Under the pieces are notes generated by a model that saw nothing but the letters and a program-made list of their open reading frames with translations, was not told the origin of the DNA and made no database searches. A DNA stretch of 64,000 bases, taken from contig JALGAS010000002.1 of the NCBI GenBank assembly GCA_023078685.1, positions 4,216,001 through 4,280,000 of the forward strand. Direction: 5' to 3'. A program made the position numbers and the translations under genes. Origin of the DNA: Neopestalotiopsis rosae. Lineage: Eukaryota; Ascomycota; Sordariomycetes; Amphisphaeriales; Sporocadaceae. Positions 11,009 through 21,988 of this stretch are shown here, one piece after another. Every line of letters begins with the position of its first letter. The first letter of the stretch is position 1.

Positions 11009-13276
11009 CTTGTGTCGCAATGGTCTGAAGAACAGCCGCGAAAACAAAAAGCAGGCTTCTCAAGTTCAGATCGAGAGGCAAATGCTAGGCGCGACAAGAC
11101 CGGACAGAGTTGGGACGTGTATTTGATTTCTCCCTGACTGATGCTTGGAATGAATGTTGTGAAATTGAAAAGACGCTTGTGTATCTGTGATGGGAAATTG
11201 GAGAAACTTTGTTGTCGATGATAGGACCGAAAAGTATGTGGTTGGTTGGTGGGTAGGCAAGGGAACTGGGAATGGTTACCCAGGGTAAGGAAAAACTGAA
11301 AAATGAGCTCGACCAGAGTGCGGTTGGCCACTAAGAGTTTCTTCAAATTGGAAGAAAGAATGTAATTTGAGATGGGATGGGAAAGAAGATGGCACCGAGC
11401 CAGGAAGAAAATTTGACAACACCTAAATAGTTGACCAAAGGAACCACACGCAGTAGATGCCTCAGATATCTGATTGTTCAAATTTTTCAAGAAACAACAA
11501 TGGGTGATGGATTTGGAGGTTCTTGGTGGTTTCACATAAAAAGCTTGTCCTGACTAATACTATGTAAATGGGATAATCGTTTGGGGGGGGGGTTGGGGTT
11601 GTCCTGTGACTGTCTAGGCCAAGTGAACGAAAAGTCGAACAATCCGGGCGTTTGCAAAGACATAGAGTTTCACAATTCTGAACTCGGAATAGTATTTGTT
11701 GACATTAATGCATTGTACCGGCTCTTATAATGACAGTCGAAGCATGCTTATTCTGGACTTTCTGATAGACAAGCATACGATTTTTGATACATTTTAACTT
11801 ATCGAAAAGTCTGAAATACCCGTTAATCTCTGTTGTTCATATATATCAGACTGATTTCAAGAGCAGATGAGGATTACTAGTGAATGCATAATTTGATCGT
11901 GAATGTTATGGTATAAACACAGAGCCCTGCTCTAGGTTCAGTAGAGAAAGCTCGCTGCAGAGGACGCAATATATAAATTTATTGCTCTAGTTCCAAGTTA
12001 TTCCATTCTCCATTGCTGACAGGATCACAACTTGAGTGCGTGAGTACGCAAGCAATCATAATGATTTTCTTTCCGTTGAGACTCAAACTCGTCATGTTTT
12101 TGTTATTCTAGGCACGTTGTCCGTGTGGCTGCGATCAAAAGATAGAACTAATCCAAAGGGTAAAGGAAGAAGAGGAACAGGAAAAGTCTGTGATTTAGCG
12201 TTCGTTGGATCTAGACCTTAGATACCCTTACAAATTATCCTCGTCAGATCAGAGGACATGGGTTCTCACTGTACAGCCGAGAAACCAAGAGCATATCACT
12301 CAGCCATTGGGAATTCATAATTTCTTTGGTTGACGAATAACCTCTTTGCAGGGTTTATAAACCCTCCCATCTTCTCTGTATGCCTCTTGGTACTTTATCC
12401 CACCTTGTCATAGATTTTGTAAACTCTTCAACTGCCTCTTCCTTGATATTTGCCAAAGTAGCGGTCGATTTAAGCTTGAACGGTGACTATTACAAGAAGA
12501 TGAGCGTGTGTGAATTGGACCACATTGCGGGCAAAGGACAACTGACTCAGAACCTCAAATTGTCAAAGTGTTATACTTGCAACTCTTAACAAGTCACAAA
12601 TTAACCATTTGCCTTGATGCATGGTTTATCTAAGCCACATGGAAAAAGCAATTTACTATGTTAATAATGTGAAAGCCTTCCATGTCTGCCCGGAGAGTAT
12701 CAAGTAGCCATGCAACAGTCCATACCATTGCCGTATTGTAGAATTGATAAATATTTACTATTCGTGTCACATTCAACGTGACTTGACATTCTCATAGAAG
12801 TTGATAGCTTGATACAATAAGTTATCATAATTGTAATTCAGGAATAGATTCATCTTCAATCGATATGTTGATCACATGCAACGCCTGAAAAGTATAATAT
12901 TTGCCTGCAGCTAAAAGTGGAGTGAGTAAGACATGGAATCGGTACTAGCGCCGACCCGACCTGTGCACGGGCCCCATTCGCTGTTTCCAGCCCATCTGCA
13001 CCTTCCATGGAAGCTGCCTTATTTGAACGTCGACGATCGCTGTGACAAATCGTTAACTCATTTGACCATCAACACCACATCGCTGCCTAAGCCGTCTTGC
13101 AAGTGGACAACAAACTTTGCCATTGTACCAGAGGTGCTCAAGACCGCCGAAGAGAATTTTGAAAAGGGGTAAAGTTTTCTCTGCATTCGCACACCGAAAA
13201 GAGTATCTTTAAAGCATCTGGGAAAACTCTGCAAAGGCCTGACCCTTTTTTTGCCGTCATCTGACACGCCGCCAAA
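11009..13276. other. Divergent intergenic region
   Basis: This lies between the starts of the coiled-coil gene (minus) and the Rsd1 gene (plus), and so holds both promoters. A run of ten G lies at 11583-11592 followed by TTGGGGTT. The middle (11700-12900) is AT-rich. Frames such as 10669-11535 (minus) and 12933-13172 (plus) have no coding character. No RNA gene was recognised. Confidence 0.5.
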
Positions 13277-15143
13277 ATGTCAGCTCTCGACGTCGAAGCC
13301 CTCCTCGATGCCACAGCCACCAAGGATGAGACCCCAGAATCCAAGTCTAGGGAACCCGATGACCGTTTGAAGACGGATCGTGCCGACCGCCGTGACCGCG
13401 ACCGCGCACGCGACGACAGCCGGGATCGTGACCACGATCGCAAGCGCCGAGACCGTAGTACTGACCGCGCTCGTCGTGATCGCGGTTCCGACCGAGAAGC
13501 CACACCGCGTAGTGACGCAGGGAGCCATAAGAGTAGGCGTAGAAGTCGAAGCCGCGATGATGATCGCCGTCACTCACGACGTCACAGAGGAGGCGACGGA
13601 GACTACTACCGTGGCGGCCGAGGCGGAGGCCGGGATCGCTCCAGATCCCGCTCGCCGAACAGATATTACCGGCCGAGAGATGAGCGCCGAGGCGACCGCG
13701 ATGACCGCTCGCATCGTGGCAAAGACGACGATCGCTTCCGTGGTGGCCGCACTCCCAAGAGAGATGCTACTCCCCAGCTGACCGAAGATGAGCGTGATCG
13801 CAGAACCGTTTTTGTACAGCAGCTTGCTGCTCGTCTTCGTACCAAGGAGCTCAAGGAATTCTTCGAGAAAGTTGGCCCGGTCAACGAGGCCCAGATTGTC
13901 AAGGATCGCATCAGTGGCAGATCGAAAGGGTATGTCATTTTTATCACCTGTCCTAGCCAAACTGAAATTACAAAGTACTGACAAACACTCATAGTGTCGG
14001 CTATGTCGAATTCAAGAACGAAGATTCCGTCACTGCTGCTCTTCAGCTTACAGGTCAAAAACTACTAGGTATTCCGGTCATTGTTCAGCTTACCGAAGCT
14101 GAGAAGAATCGCCAAGTTCGCACGACAGACAGCTCTGGCACCCACGCCAACTCCATTCCTTTCCACCGCCTCTATGTGGGCAATATTCACTTTAGTATCA
14201 CGGAGCAGGACCTCCAGAATGTTTTCGAGCCATTTGGCGAGCTTGAGTTTGTTCAGCTTCAGAAAGACGATAATGGCCGCAGCCGCGGCTATGGATTTGT
14301 ACAGTAAGTTATCAGACCAATGGGCAGAGTGAACAGACATGCTAACAATATTGTAGGTTCCGTGAAGCTGATCAGGCTCGTGAGGCTCTAGAGAAGATGA
14401 ACGGTTTCGATTTGGCAGGTCGTCCGATCCGTGTCGGACTTGGCAACGATAAGTTCACCCCCGAATCAACTGCCAATCTCCTACAGAGATTCCAGGGACA
14501 GAACCAACCATACCAGGGATCTGCATTTTCTGGCGCTGGTGGCCGTGGTCAGCAAGCATCCGGCTTCGATAGAGCCGGCGGCCGGGACAACGACAAGGCC
14601 ACTGGAGCCAGCGCCCTGGACGACACCGACGTGGGTGGCGTCAATTTCAACAACTACAGCCGTGACGCTTTGATGCGTAAGCTCGCCAGAACTGATGATG
14701 CTCCTAACGGTGGTCGCGACGAGAGACAGATCCTCAAACCAAAGACCGAGACCAAGCCGTTGCCCGTCAATGTTAACATGGCTAGTCGCTGTGTTGTTTT
14801 GCACAACATGTTTGATCCCGCTGAGTACGTCAATTACCATTTCTATACCTTTCTCGATTACTCGCATGCTAACACACACTCTAGGGAAGAAGGTGAAAGC
14901 TGGGTTAAAGAACTGGAGGATGACGTTAGACAGGAAGCCGAGGAAAAGTATGGCCACGTGGTCCATATTTCCCTAGATCCGAACTCGCAGGGCGACATTT
15001 ACCTCAAATTCGACAAGGTTCAAGGAGGCGAGAACGCCATCAAGGGTTTGAACGGTCGCTACTTTGGAGGACGCATGATCAGCGCTGCACCTGTTGTGGA
15101 TGCCGTCTACAGCAGTTTGTTTTCTCGCACCAAGGCTATCTAA
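13277..15143 (+). CDS. rsd1: RNA-binding splicing factor, Rsd1/RBM39 (CC1-like) family
   Basis: Exons 13277-13929, 13995-14303, 14357-14824 and 14885-15143 give 562 residues. Residues about 20-170 are an Arg/Ser/Asp-rich RS-type domain. RRM1 (about 175-255) has [11 protein letters not shown] as RNP2 and, across the first splice, SKGVGYVEF as RNP1. RRM2 (about 280-355) has LYVGNIHF and SRGYGFVQF. After a Gly-rich linker, residues about 450-560 form a U2AF-homology motif (UHM) with the hallmark Arg-x-Phe (NGRYFGG). This RS-RRM-RRM-UHM order is that of RBM39/CAPERalpha and fission yeast Rsd1. These proteins bind UHM ligand motifs in SF3b1/U2AF and help define 3' splice sites in the nucleus. The splices fall at conserved positions inside each RRM. 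A candidate 3'UTR intron (15190-15243) is listed separately. Confidence 0.93.
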
Positions 15144-15681
15144 GATACTAATCAGGCCTCAACGCCGGGCTCGTCTAGGACTTTCTCCTGTAAGTAATGA
15201 CGAAAATAATTTATTGATTACCTTGACTGATGAAAATGCTCAGCATGAATTTCCGCCATGTAATCGGCCAACCTCCCAGAAAGAAAAGTTCGAAAAAAAG
15301 AAAATACGTCGGCACAGCACACGAAACAATGACAACGGACCACGGATACTACTTGTTACAGGCGTTTTCCGGTTTTGTCCCTTCTCGCATGAACTACACT
15401 GACGGTGGCCTTTCGTGCTGATAGACACAGAACAACAGATCCACAGTGGATTGATTCCCTTCCCCCTTTATTTAAGCTGAAGGACGCCTCCACCAGAAGA
15501 TTCGCTGCCACGACATACGCTTCTTTGCCAGTTAACAGTCATAGGATGTCTCCATTTGATAGAGTCTATAGCATTTAAATTCTACAAAAGCAGGGTACCT
15601 CTGCCAAATAAGTACAGCATCAGACGTTCCTCTTTATAAATATGCCATGCCTTCGTGACCAAAGCTGTGGGTCCACGTTAT
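15144..15681. other. Convergent 3' flanks of Rsd1 and the esterase-like-phytase gene
   Basis: No gene is seen. The left half is the likely 3'UTR of the Rsd1 gene and contains the candidate intron at 15190-15243. The right half is the 3' flank of the minus-strand gene ending at 15682. Confidence 0.5.
15190..15243 (+). other. Candidate 3'UTR intron of the Rsd1 gene
   Basis: The bases 46 nt after the Rsd1 stop form a 54-nt stretch with a consensus GTAAGT donor, a CTGAT-type branch sequence about 20 nt before the end, and a CTCAG acceptor. This matches the other introns of the gene in length and signals. It could be a real 3'UTR intron, possibly regulated, or a chance match; the DNA alone cannot decide. 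Confidence 0.35.
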
Positions 15682-17643
15682 CTAGCTGGGAATAGTGACC
15701 TTGAACACCAGCGCCTGGTTGTCGAGATTATATCCGCTTGAGTCTGCATAAGTAAACTGTCCATCATTCAAGAATCCATTCTGAGTGATGAAATCATTAT
15801 CACTCAAGCTAAAGACAAAGTACTCGTCATCGGGGTCTCGCGGGTTGACGGGAACTACGGCAATGGATTCCCATTTCTCATTCTAACTTGAGGTCAATTC
15901 GCTGTTCTTGACAGTAGAGCTTGCACATTGAAAGGGGGGGGGGACACGAGGGTGAGGAGTCGGGGCTCTGTTACTTACAAGGAGCTGAGCATCCTGATCT
16001 CCGCCATTGTGCAATCCAAAGCGGCCCAGCTGGCTATTGACATTGAAGTCGAGGAAGCCACAGTACGTGGCCGTATCCACGCCGTCGACCAAGACGCCGG
16101 TATCCGCATCGGCAACGGAGCAATTGGTGCAGTCGTAGCCGGCGGTCTTGATGTCCGTGGCGCCGGCAATGTCGACGACGTCGATCTGGCGGTAGACGGA
16201 CTGGGACTCGTCTTGGCCGTGGCCGGCGCCGCTGTCGCGCGCCAGCACCAGGAACTGCCCGTTGGCCAGGGCGTGCACCTCGGACTGCGCGGCGATCTTG
16301 GGGTTCTTGGACGCCTTGGCCGTCGGGTCAATATAGGACGGCAGGGGCACAATGTACTCGGACACGTAGACTGGGGACAGGGGTGTTGAAATGTCGTATT
16401 GCAGGAAGCGTGTGTAGCGCTGTGTCTGTTTCTCTAGGCCCTGTAGTAGTTGTCAGTATCTCCACGTCTATTCATGCCCAGCGACTGACTACTTACACCT
16501 TCCTGTACGGTGGCAGCTTGTAGCAGGATCCAGAGGCTTTGTCCGTCCTCAGATACCGTGAGACCCTCGAAACCGTGGTTGTTCTCACGGCCAGTGTCAG
16601 GGTGCTCCGGGTTCGGAAGAGGACCATTTCCGTCATCAATATAATGAGGTGGGCTAGCCGCCGAGAAGGACTCGGTGCCGTTGCGAAAAGGCACAATGGC
16701 GTCGGGTGGCCGGATGGCTGTTATCATCTTGCCAGTCGCATCAAACAGGTCTACAGCATATCAGTTCTACTCATTGGCGACTTGAACATTCGTTTTCTTC
16801 ATCGCAATCTGGTGCAATGCGACGAACGACGAGATACTCACAAACGTAGGGGCCATATTCATCAGAGATCCAGAACGAGCCATCAGCATTGACGACCAAA
16901 CCCTCGCAATCGACCGGGATGCGTTGCCCGCCCGGGCCATCACCACCGAAACCATCACCCGTGTACGTGGCAACCGGCAGATCGGGAAAGCCAGGGTACG
17001 AGAGAAATCCCATGACATCGGCGTCGAGACCCGTGCAAGGTGTCCCGTCTGGGCCTGAGAAACGAACAGTATCTTCGTACGAGAATATCAAGTTTGGAGG
17101 CGAAGGATTTGCCACCGTTGCGTTGGGTGCTGGGGTCAGGGAGATGGTGAACTTGTGAACTCTCGGTTGGAAGTTCAATGTCCCTTCAGTGTTCCTGTGC
17201 CATTGGTCAACTTCTTGTATTGAAAATGATTCTGGGAGTCCACCAAGAAGTTCCAAATAATGGAATGGTAGATCTTTAGAGAATGTCGCGAGGAGACTTT
17301 TGTGTGGTGTCAAGTAAGAACGACTTGTACAGACTCACCAACCGCGGTCCGGCAGACTCCATAGAGTTCCCGTATAAGTGCCATTGCACGACTTCTTCCA
17401 CGAAGTCTTGTCAATGTAAATTGCGCTTCCCAACCCGCCCAAGGTGTCGCCGAACTTGTCTACGGCATCCGACACGACAAATCCATACCCGGCCAGCTCC
17501 TGGTAGACATAGGTCTGGCCGTTGCAAGTCGTACTATTAACGACGCCATCGACAGATACCGTTGCATTGCTCGCAGCGCGCGGCGAGTATGGGCTTGCCG
17601 TTGTCACAGCCGCGAGGGCAAATGTCAATAGCAGAGCAGCCAT
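15682..17643 (-). CDS. Secreted esterase-like-activity-of-phytase family protein
   Basis: Exons 17643-17339, 17194-16842, 16750-16497, 16440-15979 and 15882-15682 give 524 residues, all in phase. Residues 1-17 form a signal peptide (Met, Ala/Leu-rich core, Ala-Ser cleavage region), and many N-x-S/T sites follow, as in a secreted glycoprotein. The body matches the family PF13449: GFGVVSDA-type opening (here YGFVVSDAVDKFGDTLGGLG), LWSLPDRGWNTEGTLNF, VDCEGLVVNADGSFWISDEYGPYVYLFD, NNHGFEGLTVSEDGQSLW and the C-terminal EKWESIAVVPVNPRDPDDEYFVFSLSDNDF (key residues E, D and the DND turn). These motifs are those of a calcium-binding beta-propeller. The true substrate is unclear; the family name rests on limited biochemistry. 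A run of ten G (15934-15943) lies in intron 4. Confidence 0.85.
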
Positions 17644-18457
17644 GTCGCTGTCAAAAATCCTAATGACTGCTTTCGGGGGTCGTTCGGAGATGGTATGTCC
17701 GAGAAGCCGGGGGTCGTGGAGTGTGTCGCGTGACAGTCGTTTCTCCTAGTACACGCTCTATGACACTTATACCTCACTAAAGATCCGTCCTCCAATGATG
17801 CAGTCGATTACTGGTAGCAATCCCCTGCCTGGGCAACTGTCACGTACGGTGATTGAATGTAAAAATGAAGAGTCGAGAGCGGCTGATGGCCTCTTGATAT
17901 AATCTTCATTAGGACAGCCGCCCGATTTTATTGAAATGAGTTCCTGATCCTGCCAGCCTATAATCGATCTAGCCAGAGACATTTCAGCTAATAGTGTATG
18001 CAAGCCCACCCACACCAACTCGCCTAGGACGCGGCCACTTTGCCTCCCTATAAACATGCCATGCATTGCAACCCATGGCCTCGGGGCTACGGCACACATC
18101 CGAGGTCGTGAATCCCTGCATGGGCAGCAAAGCGCATTCGACGAATTACGTCGAGTATTAAGCACAGTGTTAGAAGTCCCAGCGCAGCAAAAGACACGGA
18201 AAATTGAACTCCAAGGATTCTGGTCTCGGTGAAGACAAGCGGAAATAAAACAAAGTGTCTGTAGTGTCTCTCAACCTTGGCAAAAAGAAGTGGGTAGGTA
18301 GTATTGGCTGCACGTTCCTAGCGGCCGCCGTCCTATTGGATTATACACTTCAAGGCTTACAGGGATAATGCTTCCCAACAGACTCAATACCTGATCTAGG
18401 TACAAAGTTCCGTACATAGCGCCATCTACAAGCATAACTGTCTTCGTCAATTTGAGA
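17644..18457. other. Intergenic region
   Basis: This is the 5' flank of the secreted esterase-like gene and the 3' flank of the HET gene. A 132-codon minus frame (17767-18165) shows no homology that I recognise and no coding bias. Nothing else was identified. Confidence 0.5.
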
Positions 18458-21385
18458 CTACACAAGCACTCTCTCCTCTATCTTGACTCTTCCACAATCA
18501 ATATCTGCGACTAAATCGCCCTCATAACTCATCATCTCGTGCACATAAGCTTGACCAACATATACCCATCCAAACTTGTACGGCTCGCCTAGCCGGCGCC
18601 ATTCTTTGGAGGCCGGTCGTAATATAACGGGGACATCCATTCCCAAGACAAGGTGCAGCTCGTCGCCCATTTTGAGACTTTCGGGTCCCAAACCAAGGTG
18701 GCCATTGGAGGTGGCAAATAGGCGTCGCTGAGAGCAGGCTTCGCGACGTGCTTCATGGTACTTTCGAAAGGCTGCGGGATCAGAAGTTGGATATGTAGAG
18801 AATTTTCCAGCTGTAAGAGTGAGATGTAGGAGATCATGAGCTGACAGACTTGGGTCAAATGACGCCCGACTATACCTTGTGAAAGATGCACGACTAGACC
18901 TCCTCAGTCGCAAGGAGTCTTCGCTCAGTGCCCGTTCTGCTGGCATAGCCTGCCCTGTCATGCTACACAGTGTCGCATGAAGTATCTCGTCGGCACGCAA
19001 TATCCTCATGACTGCCTCGCCATTTTTGTTATGAGCACGACTGTCATTTGTAATCTTGGTCGAGAAATTTGATAAGACATGGACTCTCAGTGAATGAAAT
19101 ACAGAATGATCACTCAGTGCTTCCCACTGGAACTGGCTGCGCGTGGGAGTTACAAAAGTGGGAGCGTGGCCTGTTGCTGAGAAAGAATTGTGCTCGCCTG
19201 GTAGACCTGTCCAAAATAGGTGTAAACTTTTGTCGTACTGACCAGAACCATCGAAAAAGAATGGACACCAGGTAGGAATATAATCCGGATTGTAGCCAAC
19301 TGGACGACTCTGTCTCGACTGTGGTCTCATGATTTCGGCAAGAGCAATAATGGATAGACTGCGAGAATTGCATACATGCTGCGTTGAAATCTCTATGCTG
19401 AGAAAGGACTCCCGGCGACTGTAGTCAGCGTTCAAGAGGTTTTCCGAGTGATTGGAAAGCCCTAAGAAAGCAAACACCTTGTCTCTGGGCTCAGTGCTCT
19501 TGCGAAAACGGAAGCGGTAGCACAGAGACAAGAGATCCATGGCAGGGTCGTCAGGCTGGATATTCGTTCCTCCGCGGTGGCGAAATTTTCGTGGCGCTGA
19601 TTTAGACTTGTCTCCAGGCGAAAGCCTCGATTGGCGAAGTCCATTCAAGTCTTCAAATTTCTTGAGGTAAGTCGATCTCGTGGGGAAGAAGGAACGACGA
19701 GCGCTGGCATAAATCAGGCAACAAAAGCGATCCCATGCCAGAAGCGAGTTGCCACACTGGACTATCACCTGCTTCGCCAGAACGACTTCCTGAATAACCC
19801 ACACCCGGGCCCAATACTCGTTTCGAAGAAGTTGGGCTGCGACGCGACGAGTGCCGTAGTGAACTTCTTCGTTGAGTCTCTCATTCCTGATACCGTCTTA
19901 ATAGAGCGAGTTGATGTACTGAAACGTGTTCTGTAGTCCCCATGGCTCATCGTGGCTGAGCCAAACAATGACCTGAGTGGCATTTGAGTATATCCTTGGC
20001 ATGAGTGAGACTTGAGAACTTTTTTCAGCCAAGTCGAACTGATTTACGCACAGTGCGTCAATCCATAACATCCGCGGGGTTGATTTTCGTCGTAAACGAA
20101 TCAAGAGCTGGTGAAGCACTATAGAAATGATAAAATCCCGACCGTTGATCATGATACACGACGTCCATGGAGATTTACCCCAGACATACGAGATCGCCTC
20201 ATACGACTTTCCATCTGGTCGCTCAAGGTCCATGGTGCCCAGAGTACAAACAACCTGCTCATTTCCTGACCCCGGCTGAAGGTTCAGCAGCCTGACCCGC
20301 ATATTCCCATCGCTCTGTGCCAGATGCGGTGGAGATTGATATACAGGGTTGTTTGATAATTTGGCCGCTGATAGTGACTGATTGTACAGGTCATTCATTG
20401 CTCTCGAGAATGGTTCAATCATGAGCTCGATGCCAAAGTGGATGAGCGAGAGATGCAGGTGCGAGATGTCGGTCGTAAACGCGGCAAATGGAAATTGTGA
20501 CAGTCTCCATAGCGAGGTCGCAACATTCGTAGAGTTGATGAAAGTGATTGCCGCCCAATCCGTATATATACCCGCCATTCGTATATTGAAAACTTTTGCA
20601 AAAAGTATTTCACCCATCTTGCTTTTTACCAAACACCACATCATGTAGATCTGATGATTATCCGCCGTAGTAAACAGGAATCTGCTAGTGATCATATGCC
20701 AATATGCCGAAGCCAGAAAGCCAATAGCCATTGATAGCAGCTTTTTCATCATCTGAAACATGTATGTGATTACTGAGTCTGCATGCATCATCTTGAGATT
20801 AGAAGCAACTTTGAAGCGTGGCCAATAGGCTTGAACAAATGGAAGGTCAAAAAGAAGTATTAAAGGCATCAGTATGAAGAAATAAAGAGAACCCGCAAAT
20901 ACGAAGCTCAAGAACCAGAAGCCTGTTACAAAGAACGAGGAAATTGTGCATACGTATCGAATACAATGCAGAACCAGAATTAATGGGCTGACTATCCATT
21001 CAGAGAGATATCCTCGATGTCTGGGCGCTAAAAATATCAGAGTAGTCCTAGCAAAGCTCTGGCATATAGATGTCGATGCCGCGACCAAGCCCATGACCGC
21101 TGAAAGAGCAAGGCTGAATGTGAAACACCACACTGCGACAGGGAATGTGCAAAGGAGTACACAATACCACAGAAGTGTAATCAATAGAAACGATAGATGC
21201 TTCAGTAAAATGGAAGAGCTGTGGGTGATTGGCATATCGAAGTCAAATGCATTCAAATGAAATCCCGCCATTTTGGCCAAGAACTCCAAAATGGGGAGGA
21301 TGATCCGGTTAACGACACTTTCCATTGTGAATAACCATAGTATGGAAAACACGGTCCGAGGAAAGAGTGATTCAAAGGTGTCCAA
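18458..21385 (-). pseudogene. Membrane-anchored HET-domain gene interrupted by an in-frame TAA
   Basis: One reading frame of 976 codons is broken only by TAA at 19898-19900 (codon 496). Upstream of the stop, residues about 55-190 contain several long hydrophobic segments, and the heterokaryon-incompatibility (HET, PF06985) domain begins at about 394 with YEAISYVWG, then LWIDALCVNQ and IYSNATQVIVWL. Downstream in the same frame come WARVWVIQEV, the third conserved HET block, and about 445 more residues ending in a region typical of HET C-termini (GWVYVGQAYVHEMM). The stop therefore sits inside the domain. I found no intron that removes it: nearby GT...AG pairs are under 40 nt. A C-to-T change in CAA would explain it. 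Intact HET proteins trigger cell death after non-self fusion. This allele is either inactive or a sequence error; the stop is certain in the given bases. Confidence 0.82.
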
Positions 21386-21611
21386 GACGTCTCCTTCACG
21401 AGCCGACTGGATTTTGGAGGAAAACGTACAAGGCTCCCGTCACGTTTTTAATAGTAAGGGCTCGGCAGACTTTGTGCAATATGGACTCTTTCCAATCACA
21501 TCGAGGCTGCAACTGCGCCCCACTACTCCGCCATCAGCCTTCGCCGCAGCTGCCATTGGTACTTCCTACCTACAGAGACTGGAAATTTATATCCGTGCCA
21601 CCCCTGTTTTA

Positions 21612-21667
21612 TACCAAAAGTCACTATATTCACTCCGGTATTTCCAGCCCAGAAAAAATGGCAAAAT
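21612..21667 (+). repeat. Left terminal inverted repeat of the MITE
   Basis: Pairs with the right terminal repeat (about 21933-21988) over at least 55 bases with only a few, mostly transition, differences. The inner boundary is approximate, because similarity fades into AT-rich sequence. Confidence 0.75.
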
Positions 21668-21932
21668 TAAGAGAGGTTTATACGTATAATAAAAATAAGT
21701 AAAAGAATTTTTTGTATTATTTACTTTCTACGTCAATATTTTTTAAAAAATTGCAAAAATCTTTAAATTTAAATTTGGTTAAAAATACGCTAATTTTGGT
21801 GGGGAAAGCATAAATTCCACCGTCGAGCTCGATATATAATGCTATATTCTCGTAATTATCGTAAAAAAGCCCTAAAAAATGCTAGAAACTAAAATTCTAT
21901 ATAAATATCTTTATATTTCTATATTCTCGCTA

Positions 21933-21988
21933 TTTTTACCATTTTTCCTAGGCTAGTAGTACCGGAGTGAATATGGTGACTTTTGGTG
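21933..21988 (-). repeat. Right terminal inverted repeat of the MITE
   Basis: Reverse complement of the left terminal repeat. It includes ACCGGAGTGAATATGGTGAC and ends at the TA at 21989-21990. The inner boundary is approximate. Confidence 0.75.

Larger units (their letters stand above)
21612..21988. mobile_element. MITE-like element, 377 bp, flanked by TA
   Basis: The ends are inverted copies of each other. The left end starts TACCAAAAGTCACTATATTC at 21612, and the reverse complement of the right end starts CACCAAAAGTCACCATATTC; similarity runs on through CTCCGGTA and then AGCCCAG/AGCCTAG and AAAAATGG for at least 55 bp. Nearly all differences are C/T. TA lies at 21610-21611 and at 21989-21990, consistent with a TA target-site duplication of the Tc1/mariner type. 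The interior is AT-rich, with no open frame, so it is non-autonomous. It lies 226 bp upstream of the HET start codon. Confidence 0.8.

Noticed and set aside
10669..11535. 288-codon minus-strand frame overlapping the first exon of the coiled-coil gene
   Set aside because: It is out of phase with the supported exon, and its upstream part is T-rich leader-like sequence with biased composition.
11583..11603. Poly-G plus TTGGGGTT resembling telomere repeat
   Set aside because: A single short run with no tandem repeat, and not the TTAGGG repeat used by filamentous fungi.
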